Of a DNA stretch of 23,470 nt, positions 5,899-13,783 are shown piece after piece (within the stretch, counting starts at the first letter, position 1; the number at the start of each line of letters is the position of its first letter). Under the pieces are notes generated by a model. It saw nothing but the letters and a program-made list of their open reading frames with translations. It did not search any database and was not told where the DNA came from. The DNA comes from a virus. The DNA lies in the IMG/VR virus record IMGVR_UViG_3300034375_006907, positions 1 to 23,470 of that record; one strand, 5' to 3'. The position numbers and the translations under genes were made by a program.

Positions 5899-6354
5899 AT
5901 GGACAAAGACCTTTCCCGCTTTTACGCCAAAACATCTCGGGCCACTAATGGCTGCCTTGAATGGACCGGTACCAGGAAGGGCGATAGCTACGGCAAATTC
6001 TGGTGTGACGGGAGGATGCACACGGCGAGCAGGTGGATCTACCAGAGGCTCAGTGACGTGGTGTTGGAGAAAACGCAGGTGGTGATGCACAAGTGCGACA
6101 ACCCAGGCTGCGTGAACATCGACCATCTAAGCGTGGGCACTCTCAGCGAGAACTCGACTGACATGGTCAACAAGGGCAGGCAGGTCTGCGGGTTCGGATT
6201 GGGGGAGGCTCATTATGACTCCAAGCTGACGGCAGAAAAGGTGCTGCTAATCCGAGCCTCCAGCGAAACGCATGCGTCTCTTTCCAGAGCTTACGGGGTA
6301 AGCACTACTACTATTCGCAACATTCGCAAGAGGAAGATCTGGAAGAGCGTCTAG
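5899..6354 (+). CDS. Free-standing HNH endonuclease
   Basis: The 151-aa product is an HNH nuclease of the phage homing type. GCLEWTGTRKGDSYGKFWCDGR (18-39) is followed by the metal and catalytic block MHKCDNPGCVNIDHLSVGT (63-81), with H64 and H76, and then ENSTDMVNKGR (84-94). The C terminus (about 104-149) is a helix-turn-helix: KLTAEKVLLIRA, then LSRAYGVSTTTIRNIRKRKIW, typical of DNA-recognition tails in this family. It probably nicks or cuts phage DNA and spreads as a selfish gene. It sits alone between the replication operon terminator and an opposing gene; both neighbours' ends are intact. Its stop overlaps the opposing gene's stop on a CTAG palindrome. Confidence 0.9.
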   Translation: MDKDLSRFYAKTSRATNGCLEWTGTRKGDSYGKFWCDGRMHTASRWIYQRLSDVVLEKTQVVMHKCDNPGCVNIDHLSVGTLSENSTDMVNKGRQVCGFGLGEAHYDSKLTAEKVLLIRASSETHASLSRAYGVSTTTIRNIRKRKIWKSV

Positions 6355-6563
6355 ATTCTCCCCGCTTTCAGCGCGTCCACGATCCCTTGGTGCCTGACGA
6401 ACATTCCCACTGTGGCACCGTGGGTAAAGATGGGGCGCACGTAGTATCTGACCTCCCCATTCTCTGGGTTGACGTGCATGGTGGGGCGGATCGCCGCCCC
6501 CGTCGACTTCAGAGAGTGGCCGTCAAAGTAGTAGCCGGGTAACCATGAAAGAACAGCTTGCAT
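6351..6563 (-). CDS. Small hypothetical protein downstream of the lysin
   Basis: I choose the ATG at 6563, giving 70 aa beginning MQAVLSWLPGYYFDGHSLKS. An upstream TTG at 6584 overlaps the AAGGA ribosome-binding element, so it is unlikely to be the start. The product is beta-rich in appearance (GEVRYYVRPIFTHGATVGMFV) with no membrane helix; I recognise no family. It follows the lysin by 33 bp on the same strand and may be expressed with it. An 18-bp sequence in its leader (6575-6592) is repeated exactly before the 972-aa virion gene. Its TAG stop overlaps the HNH gene's TAG tail to tail. Confidence 0.65.
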   Translation of the reverse strand: MQAVLSWLPGYYFDGHSLKSTGAAIRPTMHVNPENGEVRYYVRPIFTHGATVGMFVRHQGIVDALKAGRI

Positions 6564-6574
6564 CGGATTATTGA

Positions 6575-6592
6575 TTCCTTGCAAGGGTACCT
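6575..6592 (-). repeat. 18-bp leader repeat, copy 1 (with 19759-19776)
   Basis: The plus-strand sequence TTCCTTGCAAGGGTACCT is identical at 6575-6592 and 19759-19776. Read on the coding strand it contains AAGGA (ribosome-binding) inside the palindrome CCTTGCAAGG. Both copies precede minus-strand genes, so it looks like a shared translation leader. Confidence 0.8.
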
Positions 6593-6596
6593 AAAA

Positions 6597-7715
6597 CTAA
6601 GCAATACGCATGTACCAGCCATCATGGTCACTGGCAATCAGCCAGCGCTTCATGAGGTTCTTCTTGCTGTAGCGCACAAAATTACCATCATTGGGGCCCG
6701 TAGTAACATAGCCGCCATTAACTAGATCCATTCGACCAAACGGGTCATGAACAATGAATTCGGCCTCATTGTGACCCACCAGGCAAATCCAATGACCACC
6801 TCCCGTAGGTCTGTCAACGTGACCTTTATGCAGAACCCCGATCGGCACTGGTGTCCCTCCGTCTAGCAGTTCTTCGAGGTCCCTCTGTCGGCCATCCATG
6901 TGGAAGCTGGCATCAAGCCCCAGGGAGCGAGCGGCTTTGACTTGGGCGGTAGTGGAGGTCGTGTCCCCAAAGTAAAGCACGACATCCAGGTACCAGTCAT
7001 CGTCTCCGTCGATCACCTCTGGCTTAAGATAGTCCAGCGCCATCGCCATCGAACTGGAGAAGCACATCCTCTCTCCGTGACCAGTCCTGCTGTCCAGCTG
7101 GTAAAAGTATGGGACATCTAGGACCTCGTCGACCTCAGGCTTGGCAACAGGTGCTTCCTCCCTCATACCTCTATATGCCTTTTTGAACGCCTCCAGCACA
7201 TCTCCGTCCAGCAGGTGCTCCAGCTCACGCCAGGCAGCCGTCTGATGGGGCTCAGCGGTATAGTAGGCCGCGGCCTTCTCCAGGAAGTAGTCGCTCTCCA
7301 CTTTCGCTTGATTGTCGTTCATTAGGTTGATCAGGAGCTCTGGGTAGACAGGGTCAGTCGCGTAGCCTTCTTGCTTCAGTAACTCAGCCGCCTCTTCGCG
7401 GGTGTCGGCACGGTTAACGCCTTGATAGCCTCGGTAGTCCTTGTACCACTGGGTCACAAGGTGCCGCACGCAGTCAAGTGGCGAGTCAAAATCCTTGAAC
7501 TCATCTTTGATCGTGATGTAGCGACTGCCGTTCCACTCCTGGGTAGTTACGACGGTACCAGGAGAGCCCTTGATACCGAAGTAGTTATTCTTGCCAGACA
7601 AGTGCTCACCCCAGCCAGACTCAAGCGCAGCCTGGGCTGCGACGAGTTCAGGGAATTTGGCACCAGCCGCCTTCCCATAATCGTAGAACTCTTGCCAGAA
7701 AGATGGGTTAGACAT
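6597..7715 (-). CDS. Two-domain lysin: glucosaminidase plus C39-like peptidase
   Basis: The 372-aa product joins two wall-degrading domains. Residues 1-140 resemble FlgJ/GH73-type glucosaminidases: PELVAAQAALESGWGEHLSG (22-41, with E32 as the likely catalytic acid), then NNYFGIKG (43-50), and the 'F.d..S...h...l' helix FDSPLDCVRHLVTQWY. After a helical linker (about 140-198), residues 199-372 resemble a Peptidase_C39_2 papain-like domain: VPYFYQLDSRTGHGERMCFS with C218, GGGHWICLVGH with H308, and FIVHDPFG with D324. There is no signal peptide, so release would need a holin or a virion location. Four upstream neighbours are tail-fibre genes. The late motif is 20 nt upstream of the ATG, so expression is late. 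It may be the endolysin or a tail-associated lysin. Confidence 0.85.
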   Translation of the reverse strand: MSNPSFWQEFYDYGKAAGAKFPELVAAQAALESGWGEHLSGKNNYFGIKGSPGTVVTTQEWNGSRYITIKDEFKDFDSPLDCVRHLVTQWYKDYRGYQGVNRADTREEAAELLKQEGYATDPVYPELLINLMNDNQAKVESDYFLEKAAAYYTAEPHQTAAWRELEHLLDGDVLEAFKKAYRGMREEAPVAKPEVDEVLDVPYFYQLDSRTGHGERMCFSSSMAMALDYLKPEVIDGDDDWYLDVVLYFGDTTSTTAQVKAARSLGLDASFHMDGRQRDLEELLDGGTPVPIGVLHKGHVDRPTGGGHWICLVGHNEAEFIVHDPFGRMDLVNGGYVTTGPNDGNFVRYSKKNLMKRWLIASDHDGWYMRIA

Positions 7716-7716
7716 T

Positions 7717-7743
7717 GCCCAGTGGAGACTGGGCTAGTGTTCC
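7717..7743 (-). promoter_or_regulatory. Late motif plus leader hairpin before the lysin
   Basis: The minus strand has GGAACACTAG (7743-7734), a match to GGHANWCTAR, overlapping the end of the fibre gene. The A of CTA lies exactly 20 nt from the ATG. It is followed at once by a perfect 7-bp hairpin GCCCAGT/ACTGGGC (7734-7728 with 7723-7717), whose base ends one base before the start codon. Confidence 0.6.
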
Positions 7744-7745
7744 GA

Positions 7746-10700
7746 TCAGGTAAAGACGATCATCAGGGTACCGTCGGCCTTTCGATACACGTCACCATCA
7801 ACCAAACCGCCAGCCTTGGCAGCTGTGTTGTCGGTATAGACAGAGACCGCCCCCAGGTTGATTGAGCCAGTAAACGTCCCAGAAAGAACATTGTCAATCT
7901 GCTCTTGGGTTACCGTATCAGGCAGCTGAGCGTTAGTGGCGTGGACGACGACATTAAAGTCCGTGTCCACATACGTCTGGGTGATGTCGCTATAGAGACC
8001 AATCTGACACCCAGTAGTGGTCTTGCTAAGGACAAATATAGACGCAGAACTACCGTTACCGGCAGCGGTGACGATTGCATAGTCTGCAGTCGGCATTGGG
8101 GTTGTGAATACCAGATCGTATTTACCAGTTGCAGATTTAGTTACTGAAGCAATGTTAAAGCTAGATTCAACTGTCCCACCAGCCTTACATGACATCCAAG
8201 CATCAGCACCTGTTCCACCACGTGGAGGTAGGGCATTGGTGGCAGCTACATGAAAGGAGAAAGCCTGATCGTTTAGCCCAGTGTCTACAGAAAGTTGAAC
8301 GCTAAATCCTGTTGCTGATTGGTTGTAGGGAGAGAATGTAAAGGTGTTAGCACCAAATGATGACCCAACGACTGCATAATTTGCACTCGGCATTGGGTTC
8401 TGAAACACAACATCGTATAAGCCCAGACTCGTTCTAGTTACAGAAGCAACGTTCAACGAACCATTGACCTGACAAGGACCATTGACGGTTGTTTGGGCAA
8501 CAAGACCCCAAGCACTTAAACCAGGATTATTGATAGCAGCTTCAATCTGCTCTTGGGTTACCGTGTCAGGTAGCTGAGCGTTAGTGGCGTGGACAACTAC
8601 TGAATGGGCGTAGTCGATAGGGGTATTTGTAAACGACGCATTTGGGAAAGTAATATAAATCCTGAAGCCAGTGGTTGTCCTGTTAAGTGTCTTAGAAGTA
8701 GCAAAGGTATTGTCGTTGATACTTGTCACCACTGCGTAGTTAGCAGTTGGCATGGGATTCGTAAAGACGTAATCGTAGATACCAGTACCACCCTTAGTTA
8801 CTGAAGCAATGTTAAAGCCTGCTTGGAGCGTACCATCAACAGCAGTATCAGCCCAAGAGTCAGCACCTGTTCCACCTTTGGGGGGTAGGGCATTAGTGGC
8901 GTGGACAACAGCAGAGAAGTCGAGGTCAAAGCGTTGATCATTTGAGTTGGCAATTTTAATAGAAAAGCCATTGGCCGTTCTCGCAGTGTTATACGCAACA
9001 ACGCTGAACGTGTCTTCCGCAACAGTACACTGAACGCTGTAGTCAGCACTTGGCATAGGCGTAGCGAACGCTACGTCATATAGGCCTAAACCTGTTCGTG
9101 TAACACTTGCAATGTTGAGGCTAGACTGAGTTGTCCCATCACCATTACCTAGCACCCAAGCGCTTGCGCCAGGATTGTTGATAGCAGCTTCAATCTGCTC
9201 CTGAGTTACCGTGTCGGGCAGTTGGGCATTAGTGCAATGCACCATTGAGCTAACAAACGCACAATCAAAAGCAGTGCTAGTTTCACCACTTGCACATTGA
9301 ATTTTATAGCTAGTAGTGGTGTTAACGACTCCAGCAGGTGATACAACACCAACATTGTTGGTATTTACATTTACGTTTGCACTGTTGAACGTCGCATAGT
9401 TAGACGTTGGCATAGGATTCGTAAAATGAATCGTATATGTACCTGTCCCAGTATGTTCGACCCTGCTAACGTTAAAGCTTGCTCGGATAGTGCAGTCTGT
9501 TCCAATTGCTGATGTACCGTCAAATTCAACCCAAGAATCAGCACCTGTTCCACCCTGTGGAGGCAGAGCATTCAGGGCGTGAACGGCGAAACGTACCTCA
9601 GCCAGTTGTGCAGTACCAGATTGATTTAGCACATATAAGCGAAATCCATTAGCAGTGACGTTCGTATATTGAACATCGCTAACAGTATTCGCCCTCCAAG
9701 CTGCACATGCCGTAATGGAGTAATTAGCATCAGGCATCGGCGTGTTGAAGGTTACATCAAAGCCGAAGCCGTCAGAGCTGACTGCAGTAGTGCAGTTCAA
9801 GCCTGATGAAAGTTGTCCGCTTTGTGCAATACTGCCCCAAGCCGCAGCACCGCTGTATTCAATCGTGGTACCACCTTCTCCAGCCTGAACTACGCTCCAT
9901 CCAGCATTCTGGCGAGCATACTGGTTGCCGTCAATGGGAGCTTCGGGGATGCCGCCGCCGGCGCCAGTAGCGTTGATCGTTACCGCGCCAGTGCCGCCGA
10001 CTGGGTCAATGGTGACATTGGTGCCTGCGATGATCTGGGTAACACCAGCGTCAGTAATGTAGCCCGCGTCGTTGGTCAGCTCGCTCACATTGTCGCCAGG
10101 CTGCAGGCCGACAACTGGTGGAGACTCGAATTGAGTCACCGCGTCGTTGTTGTTCTGGAGCGCTACACCCGTCTCTGACACCAAGGCTACGTTCCAGATC
10201 ACGTTGCCAGCATTGTTGCTGTCAAAGGAGGTGATCTCGAACATCACCGAGCGGGTCGGGTCGTTCTGCTGCTCGAAGTAGACAGTGAATCCAGGCTGAA
10301 CAATGTCGTTCAGGAACTCGCTCGTGTCTCGCCCCTCCCTGTCGATCTTGCTGAATGCGATCTGGGTAACACTGGCGTATGTGGTGGAGTTGAACCTTAC
10401 AACCGCAGCGGGAGGGGTGAGGGTGGTGTTGCTCTCGTACCTGTAGCGACCAGTGAAGAGACTGCCAGGGATCTCGGTGATATAGCCAGCGTCATTGACC
10501 AGCTCACTAATGTTGTCGCCACTCTGCAGGGCAGTGTCGGCAAGAGCGCCCTGTGCAGCGGTAGCATAGTCGGCATCGCTAAAGTCAGTGATATCGGCCT
10601 TGACCAGCGTCACGTCACCCGTTTTGCCAGCGACGGAGTTGACGGGAGCCTCACTGCTTACAGCAAGCAGGGATCCGTTCTTCTTGACATACAGCTTATC

Positions 10701-10814
10701 TTCGTCCAGCGCATAGCAAAGCTCACCCTCGTCAATCGCAGCTACCGCAGCATTCAGCGCAGAAATGTCGCCGCGTGCAGGAAGGATCTTGTAGCGTACA
10801 GAGGGTGCTGGCAT
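7746..10814 (-). CDS. Tail fibre protein with six alternating beta-type repeats
   Basis: The 1022-aa product is a fibre-type virion protein. Residues 1-55 (RYKILPARGDISALNAAVAA, then EGELCYALDEDKLYVKKNG) and the block LQPGDNVSELTNDAGYITDA with PVGGTGAVTINAT (about 240-285) are shared with the neighbouring 136-aa protein, and probably attach or trimerise the fibre. From about residue 310 to 980 there are six repeats of about 110 aa. Each holds a core like NIASVTRTGLGLYDV, then NPMPSANYAV, then VHATNA. They alternate between two linkers, ALPPxGGTGADSW (three times) and AQLPDTVTQEQIEAAINNPG (three times, the last shortened). The C terminus (DGDVYRKADGTLMIVFT) resembles other phage fibre tips. 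It should help recognise the host surface. The repeat region is more AT-rich than the N-terminal part. A late motif lies 20 nt before the ATG. Confidence 0.85.
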   Translation of the reverse strand: MPAPSVRYKILPARGDISALNAAVAAIDEGELCYALDEDKLYVKKNGSLLAVSSEAPVNSVAGKTGDVTLVKADITDFSDADYATAAQGALADTALQSGDNISELVNDAGYITEIPGSLFTGRYRYESNTTLTPPAAVVRFNSTTYASVTQIAFSKIDREGRDTSEFLNDIVQPGFTVYFEQQNDPTRSVMFEITSFDSNNAGNVIWNVALVSETGVALQNNNDAVTQFESPPVVGLQPGDNVSELTNDAGYITDAGVTQIIAGTNVTIDPVGGTGAVTINATGAGGGIPEAPIDGNQYARQNAGWSVVQAGEGGTTIEYSGAAAWGSIAQSGQLSSGLNCTTAVSSDGFGFDVTFNTPMPDANYSITACAAWRANTVSDVQYTNVTANGFRLYVLNQSGTAQLAEVRFAVHALNALPPQGGTGADSWVEFDGTSAIGTDCTIRASFNVSRVEHTGTGTYTIHFTNPMPTSNYATFNSANVNVNTNNVGVVSPAGVVNTTTSYKIQCASGETSTAFDCAFVSSMVHCTNAQLPDTVTQEQIEAAINNPGASAWVLGNGDGTTQSSLNIASVTRTGLGLYDVAFATPMPSADYSVQCTVAEDTFSVVAYNTARTANGFSIKIANSNDQRFDLDFSAVVHATNALPPKGGTGADSWADTAVDGTLQAGFNIASVTKGGTGIYDYVFTNPMPTANYAVVTSINDNTFATSKTLNRTTTGFRIYITFPNASFTNTPIDYAHSVVVHATNAQLPDTVTQEQIEAAINNPGLSAWGLVAQTTVNGPCQVNGSLNVASVTRTSLGLYDVVFQNPMPSANYAVVGSSFGANTFTFSPYNQSATGFSVQLSVDTGLNDQAFSFHVAATNALPPRGGTGADAWMSCKAGGTVESSFNIASVTKSATGKYDLVFTTPMPTADYAIVTAAGNGSSASIFVLSKTTTGCQIGLYSDITQTYVDTDFNVVVHATNAQLPDTVTQEQIDNVLSGTFTGSINLGAVSVYTDNTAAKAGGLVDGDVYRKADGTLMIVFT
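7895..9560 (-). repeat. Long imperfect tandem repeat in the fibre gene (about 650-bp unit)
   Basis: The linker segment starting CAATCTGCTC occurs at 7895, 8543 and 9191, exactly 648 bp apart each time. The other linker (segment AGCACCTGTTCCACC) occurs in between, near 8206, 8862 and 9541. Each 648-678 bp unit encodes two repeat domains, so the gene grew by duplication of a two-domain unit. Confidence 0.85.
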
Positions 10815-10832
10815 GGCTGTCCTTTAATCTGT

Positions 10833-10842
10833 CTAGTATTCC
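10833..10842 (-). promoter_or_regulatory. Late motif before the 1022-aa fibre gene
   Basis: GGAATACTAG on the minus strand, 20 nt (A of CTA to A of ATG) before the start at 10814. A Shine-Dalgarno AAAGGA lies between motif and ATG. It begins just after the stop codon of the 136-aa gene. Confidence 0.6.
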
Positions 10843-10843
10843 T

Positions 10844-11254
10844 TTAGGTGAATAATCCGCCATCGAGCTGAGCCGTGCCATCCGCAGTGTCAGCGCCAGT
10901 ATTGAAGTTGCCGCCATCAAGAGTGCCGCCGCCGACTGGCATGGTAGCGTTAATGGTAACAGCTCCAGTGCCGCCGACGGGACTGATTGCGATATTGTCG
11001 CCAGCGATGATCGAAGTAACGCCTGCGTCAGTGATGTACCCAGCGTCATTCACAAGCTCGCTGACGTTGTCGCCTGGCTGCAGGCCGCCACCAGCTTTTA
11101 CTAAGACGCCCCCTTCAACCTGATAAAGCGCGTCTTCGTCTTTTGCATAACAAAGCTCGCCTTCCAGTAGGTCGCCAGCAGTCAAGGCTGCATCAAGGTT
11201 AGCCTTCGACCCCCTTGCGGGCAGGATTTTACTGCGTGAAGTAGGGGTAGGCAT
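10844..11254 (-). CDS. Short fibre-type protein, paralogue of the fibre N terminus
   Basis: The 136-aa product is built almost entirely from modules of the adjacent 1022-aa fibre. SKILPARGSKANLDAALTAG (8-27) with EGELCYAKDEDALYQVEGG matches the fibre N terminus. LQPGDNVSELVNDAGYITDA plus VTSIIAGDNIAISPVGGTG matches fibre residues about 240-280. The C terminus (GGGTLDGGNFNTGADT and AQLDGGLFT) is glycine-rich, of a style I associate with cyanophage fibres. It lacks the repeat domains. It may be a spacer or attachment subunit of the tail tip, or the remnant of a duplicated fibre. The frame is intact and carries its own late motif 20 nt upstream, so I consider it a functional gene. Confidence 0.8.
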   Translation of the reverse strand: MPTPTSRSKILPARGSKANLDAALTAGDLLEGELCYAKDEDALYQVEGGVLVKAGGGLQPGDNVSELVNDAGYITDAGVTSIIAGDNIAISPVGGTGAVTINATMPVGGGTLDGGNFNTGADTADGTAQLDGGLFT

Positions 11255-11272
11255 GCCGTCTGGAGCGCTAGG

Positions 11273-11282
11273 TTAGTCTGCC
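11273..11282 (-). promoter_or_regulatory. Late motif before the 136-aa fibre gene
   Basis: GGCAGACTAA on the minus strand in the context TAATCGGCAGACTAACC, overlapping the region of the upstream stop codon (TAA at 11287-11285). A of CTA is 20 nt from the ATG at 11254. Confidence 0.6.
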
Positions 11283-11284
11283 GA

Positions 11285-13765
11285 TTACCAGGTTTCCAGA
11301 GTGAACCTCTTCCAGCTATTGTCCGCGATGCAGATGTAGAAATAGTTGGCGTCGTACCTGACCTCACCCGCAGTACCGACGGCTGTCGATGATGCAGGAG
11401 CGGTCACTGGGCTGATCTTGTGAGCCTCGGACCTGGCGTAAACCCCGATCACCATGGTTTTATTGTTGGTGAACGTCCCCGTACCGCCCACATGCTCGAT
11501 TGGGACTGCGATGTAGTTACCCTGGTCAACCGCTTGACCCGTGGTCCGATAGGCGTGAGCTTCGGAGGCGTCATCTTTTCGCTGAATATACAAGCCCTGA
11601 GCCAAGCCTAGACCCATGCTGAACACAGCAGAAAGGTCGACATTGTTAGTTGTGGTCTTATGAACTCGGATCTCGGTAGCGAGGGTGGGGTCAGCGTTAT
11701 CTAGAGCGATGTGACCATTGGAAGGATCGCCCGTCAGAGTGTTCTTGTACTTGTAGGCCGCTGAAGTGATCCCGTCTGCGCCATGCTGAGCCTGCTTGAA
11801 GATCTGAGCAACCGCATCCCAGACGATGGTGGCGCCTTCTTCAAAGTTGGTACCGTCGAAGTCACCTAGGTTTCTGACCGTGTTCGGCGTTGGCAGCCAG
11901 TTGCCGGAGGCTTGATCGTAGACGAGGAGATCGTTATCAGCAGGGCTGGTCGTAGTCAGGTCTACGTCGGACAGATCATCCAGCTCGACCACGCCGACAA
12001 TGCCGATACCGTCGCAACCAGTTTCTTGCGCTGTGCCTGAGTCAAAGTCACCACCGTCAGAGACGGTGTAGTCGCAGGTGCTCGCAGGTGTTTCGGCAGT
12101 CCAGATACCCGAACGATAGACAAGCAAATCGGCGTCTGCTGCTCCGACGGTGTTCGTGTCGCTAAGTTCTGCCAGCGTGGTAGCTCCACCACCGCCACCA
12201 CCTCCTGAGACGACCATGAAGCTGAGGTCGCACAGCTTGTCCTTAGTGATATCCGCAACAGCAGTTCCCTGGCTAACGAAGGACACTGCGATGCGGCAGC
12301 CCTTTGTGTCAGCGTCCACGGGCACCGCCTCGACCAGCAGGATCACCCAAGCATCGGTGCGATCCTTGCGCTGAATGTAGACATACTGGTCTGGCTTGAC
12401 CAGGTTGAGCAGAATGTTCTTGACATTCGCCCCGTCGTCAGTCTTGTAGCCAACGTAGAGTTCAGTTGTCAAAGACCAGTCGGTCTTGTTCTGGTGGCTG
12501 TTGACGCGGAACTTGCCATCGTCATAGCCTTCGGTTTCAGGGTCATTGAACTTCCAGAAGCCAGAAGCAACGCCGCCGCTAGCTCCCTCGTTGACCTTGA
12601 TCTCCTCCCAGGCGCCGTCAATGTATAGATAGAGTTGGTCGGTAGATGGTAAATACCAGCTATCGCCTTGAATCAGTGCATCACCGTTGTCTCGAAGAGT
12701 AGGAGTCGTCTCTGAGACGATCGTAACATTGTCAACACTGCCAGGATCTGGCGCCGACCTGGTGAACAGGAACTCGTAGAGCTTGGCATTCTGGTAATCG
12801 GGCTCTAGGCCAGCCGTCTCTACATGGGTAACATTGATCTCGAAGCCGCCAACGGTCTCCGTGTAGCTCGTGATGCTGTACAGGTGCGCCTGAGATAGGT
12901 CCTCGCCAAGAGCAACATAGATACGGTCGTAGCCCTGAGTCAGCAGGTCGCGCAGCAGGACCTCGACATCATTGCCTCTGCTGGTTTCGTTGCTGACATG
13001 AAAAACGGTAACAAGCTCACCGTCAGCAGAATCGGTATGGAAGTGGCCGCTATTGGGTTCTTCGGTGTGATCATGGGGATGGTAGGTCCAGCCAATGGTT
13101 GAACCCACGCCAGTACTGCCGCCACCAGTAGCGCTAACAGCAGACCCGCCAGCGGACATGGTCTGACGGAGAAACAGGTTTGTCCACTTGGCGCCATCCC
13201 AGGTGAGAACCTGACCCTTTTCCACGGGCAGGATTGACTGGTCGACGTCTTTTAGGTCGAACAATTCGGCATCAGTGGCCACCAGGTCCTTGCCATCGCG
13301 ACCATCAACGCCGTCACGACCGTCTTGGCCGTCTTTCCCAGCCCTGCCGCTGGTCACGAGCAGCATTCTGTCCTGTACGTCCTCTACAAGGCTCTGGAAG
13401 CGCTCTTCGTACTGTGTCAGGTCTACTTGTGCCGTTTTAGCTTCAGAGGCCTCTGGGGCCGCCTGAGTGCTCTCTGAGCGAAACTCAGTCGTAGAAACCG
13501 TCGTCATCAGGCCGCGAGTCACCTGCACGCGAGGAAGCAGGCGCTGTAACTCGGCGATAATCAGATCGTCTTCTTCGTCGGACTCGATCCAGATCTGCCA
13601 GGTCGCCTCGAACTCCTGCAGAGTCGGGAAGCGGTTAACGTAGATATAGATCCCTTCACGGCCGGACAGAGCAGGCTTGCCGTCGACAATACTAAGCTTT
13701 GCAGATAGGCGGATGATCTCGTTGCCGCCGAGAATCCCTAGAATGTCGGCACTGCTGAGAATCAT
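11285..13765 (-). CDS. Tail fibre-like protein with a collagen-like stretch
   Basis: The 826-aa product starts with a globular domain (1-95; EFEATWQIWIESDEEDDLII). A probable coiled coil follows (about 112-138), then seven collagen-like Gly-X-Y triplets (140-160, rich in Lys/Arg-Asp). Repeats with the phrase 'L.Dvd...p..dqvL.wd...W' come next (LFDLKDVDQSILPVEKGQVL, about 168-187; LSDVDLTTTSPADNDLLVYD near 590). Three copies of a beta-rich domain of about 110 aa are visible, near residues 225-340, 395-520 and 685-790; the last two share YIQRKD. A Gly-run links domains near 525. The C terminus, GEVRYDANYFYICIADNSWKR, is a style seen in cyanophage fibres. It is probably a trimeric fibre or adhesin of the virion. 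A late motif lies 20 nt before the ATG. Confidence 0.8.
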   Translation of the reverse strand: MILSSADILGILGGNEIIRLSAKLSIVDGKPALSGREGIYIYVNRFPTLQEFEATWQIWIESDEEDDLIIAELQRLLPRVQVTRGLMTTVSTTEFRSESTQAAPEASEAKTAQVDLTQYEERFQSLVEDVQDRMLLVTSGRAGKDGQDGRDGVDGRDGKDLVATDAELFDLKDVDQSILPVEKGQVLTWDGAKWTNLFLRQTMSAGGSAVSATGGGSTGVGSTIGWTYHPHDHTEEPNSGHFHTDSADGELVTVFHVSNETSRGNDVEVLLRDLLTQGYDRIYVALGEDLSQAHLYSITSYTETVGGFEINVTHVETAGLEPDYQNAKLYEFLFTRSAPDPGSVDNVTIVSETTPTLRDNGDALIQGDSWYLPSTDQLYLYIDGAWEEIKVNEGASGGVASGFWKFNDPETEGYDDGKFRVNSHQNKTDWSLTTELYVGYKTDDGANVKNILLNLVKPDQYVYIQRKDRTDAWVILLVEAVPVDADTKGCRIAVSFVSQGTAVADITKDKLCDLSFMVVSGGGGGGGATTLAELSDTNTVGAADADLLVYRSGIWTAETPASTCDYTVSDGGDFDSGTAQETGCDGIGIVGVVELDDLSDVDLTTTSPADNDLLVYDQASGNWLPTPNTVRNLGDFDGTNFEEGATIVWDAVAQIFKQAQHGADGITSAAYKYKNTLTGDPSNGHIALDNADPTLATEIRVHKTTTNNVDLSAVFSMGLGLAQGLYIQRKDDASEAHAYRTTGQAVDQGNYIAVPIEHVGGTGTFTNNKTMVIGVYARSEAHKISPVTAPASSTAVGTAGEVRYDANYFYICIADNSWKRFTLETW

Positions 13766-13783
13766 ACCACTAATGACGCTAGG

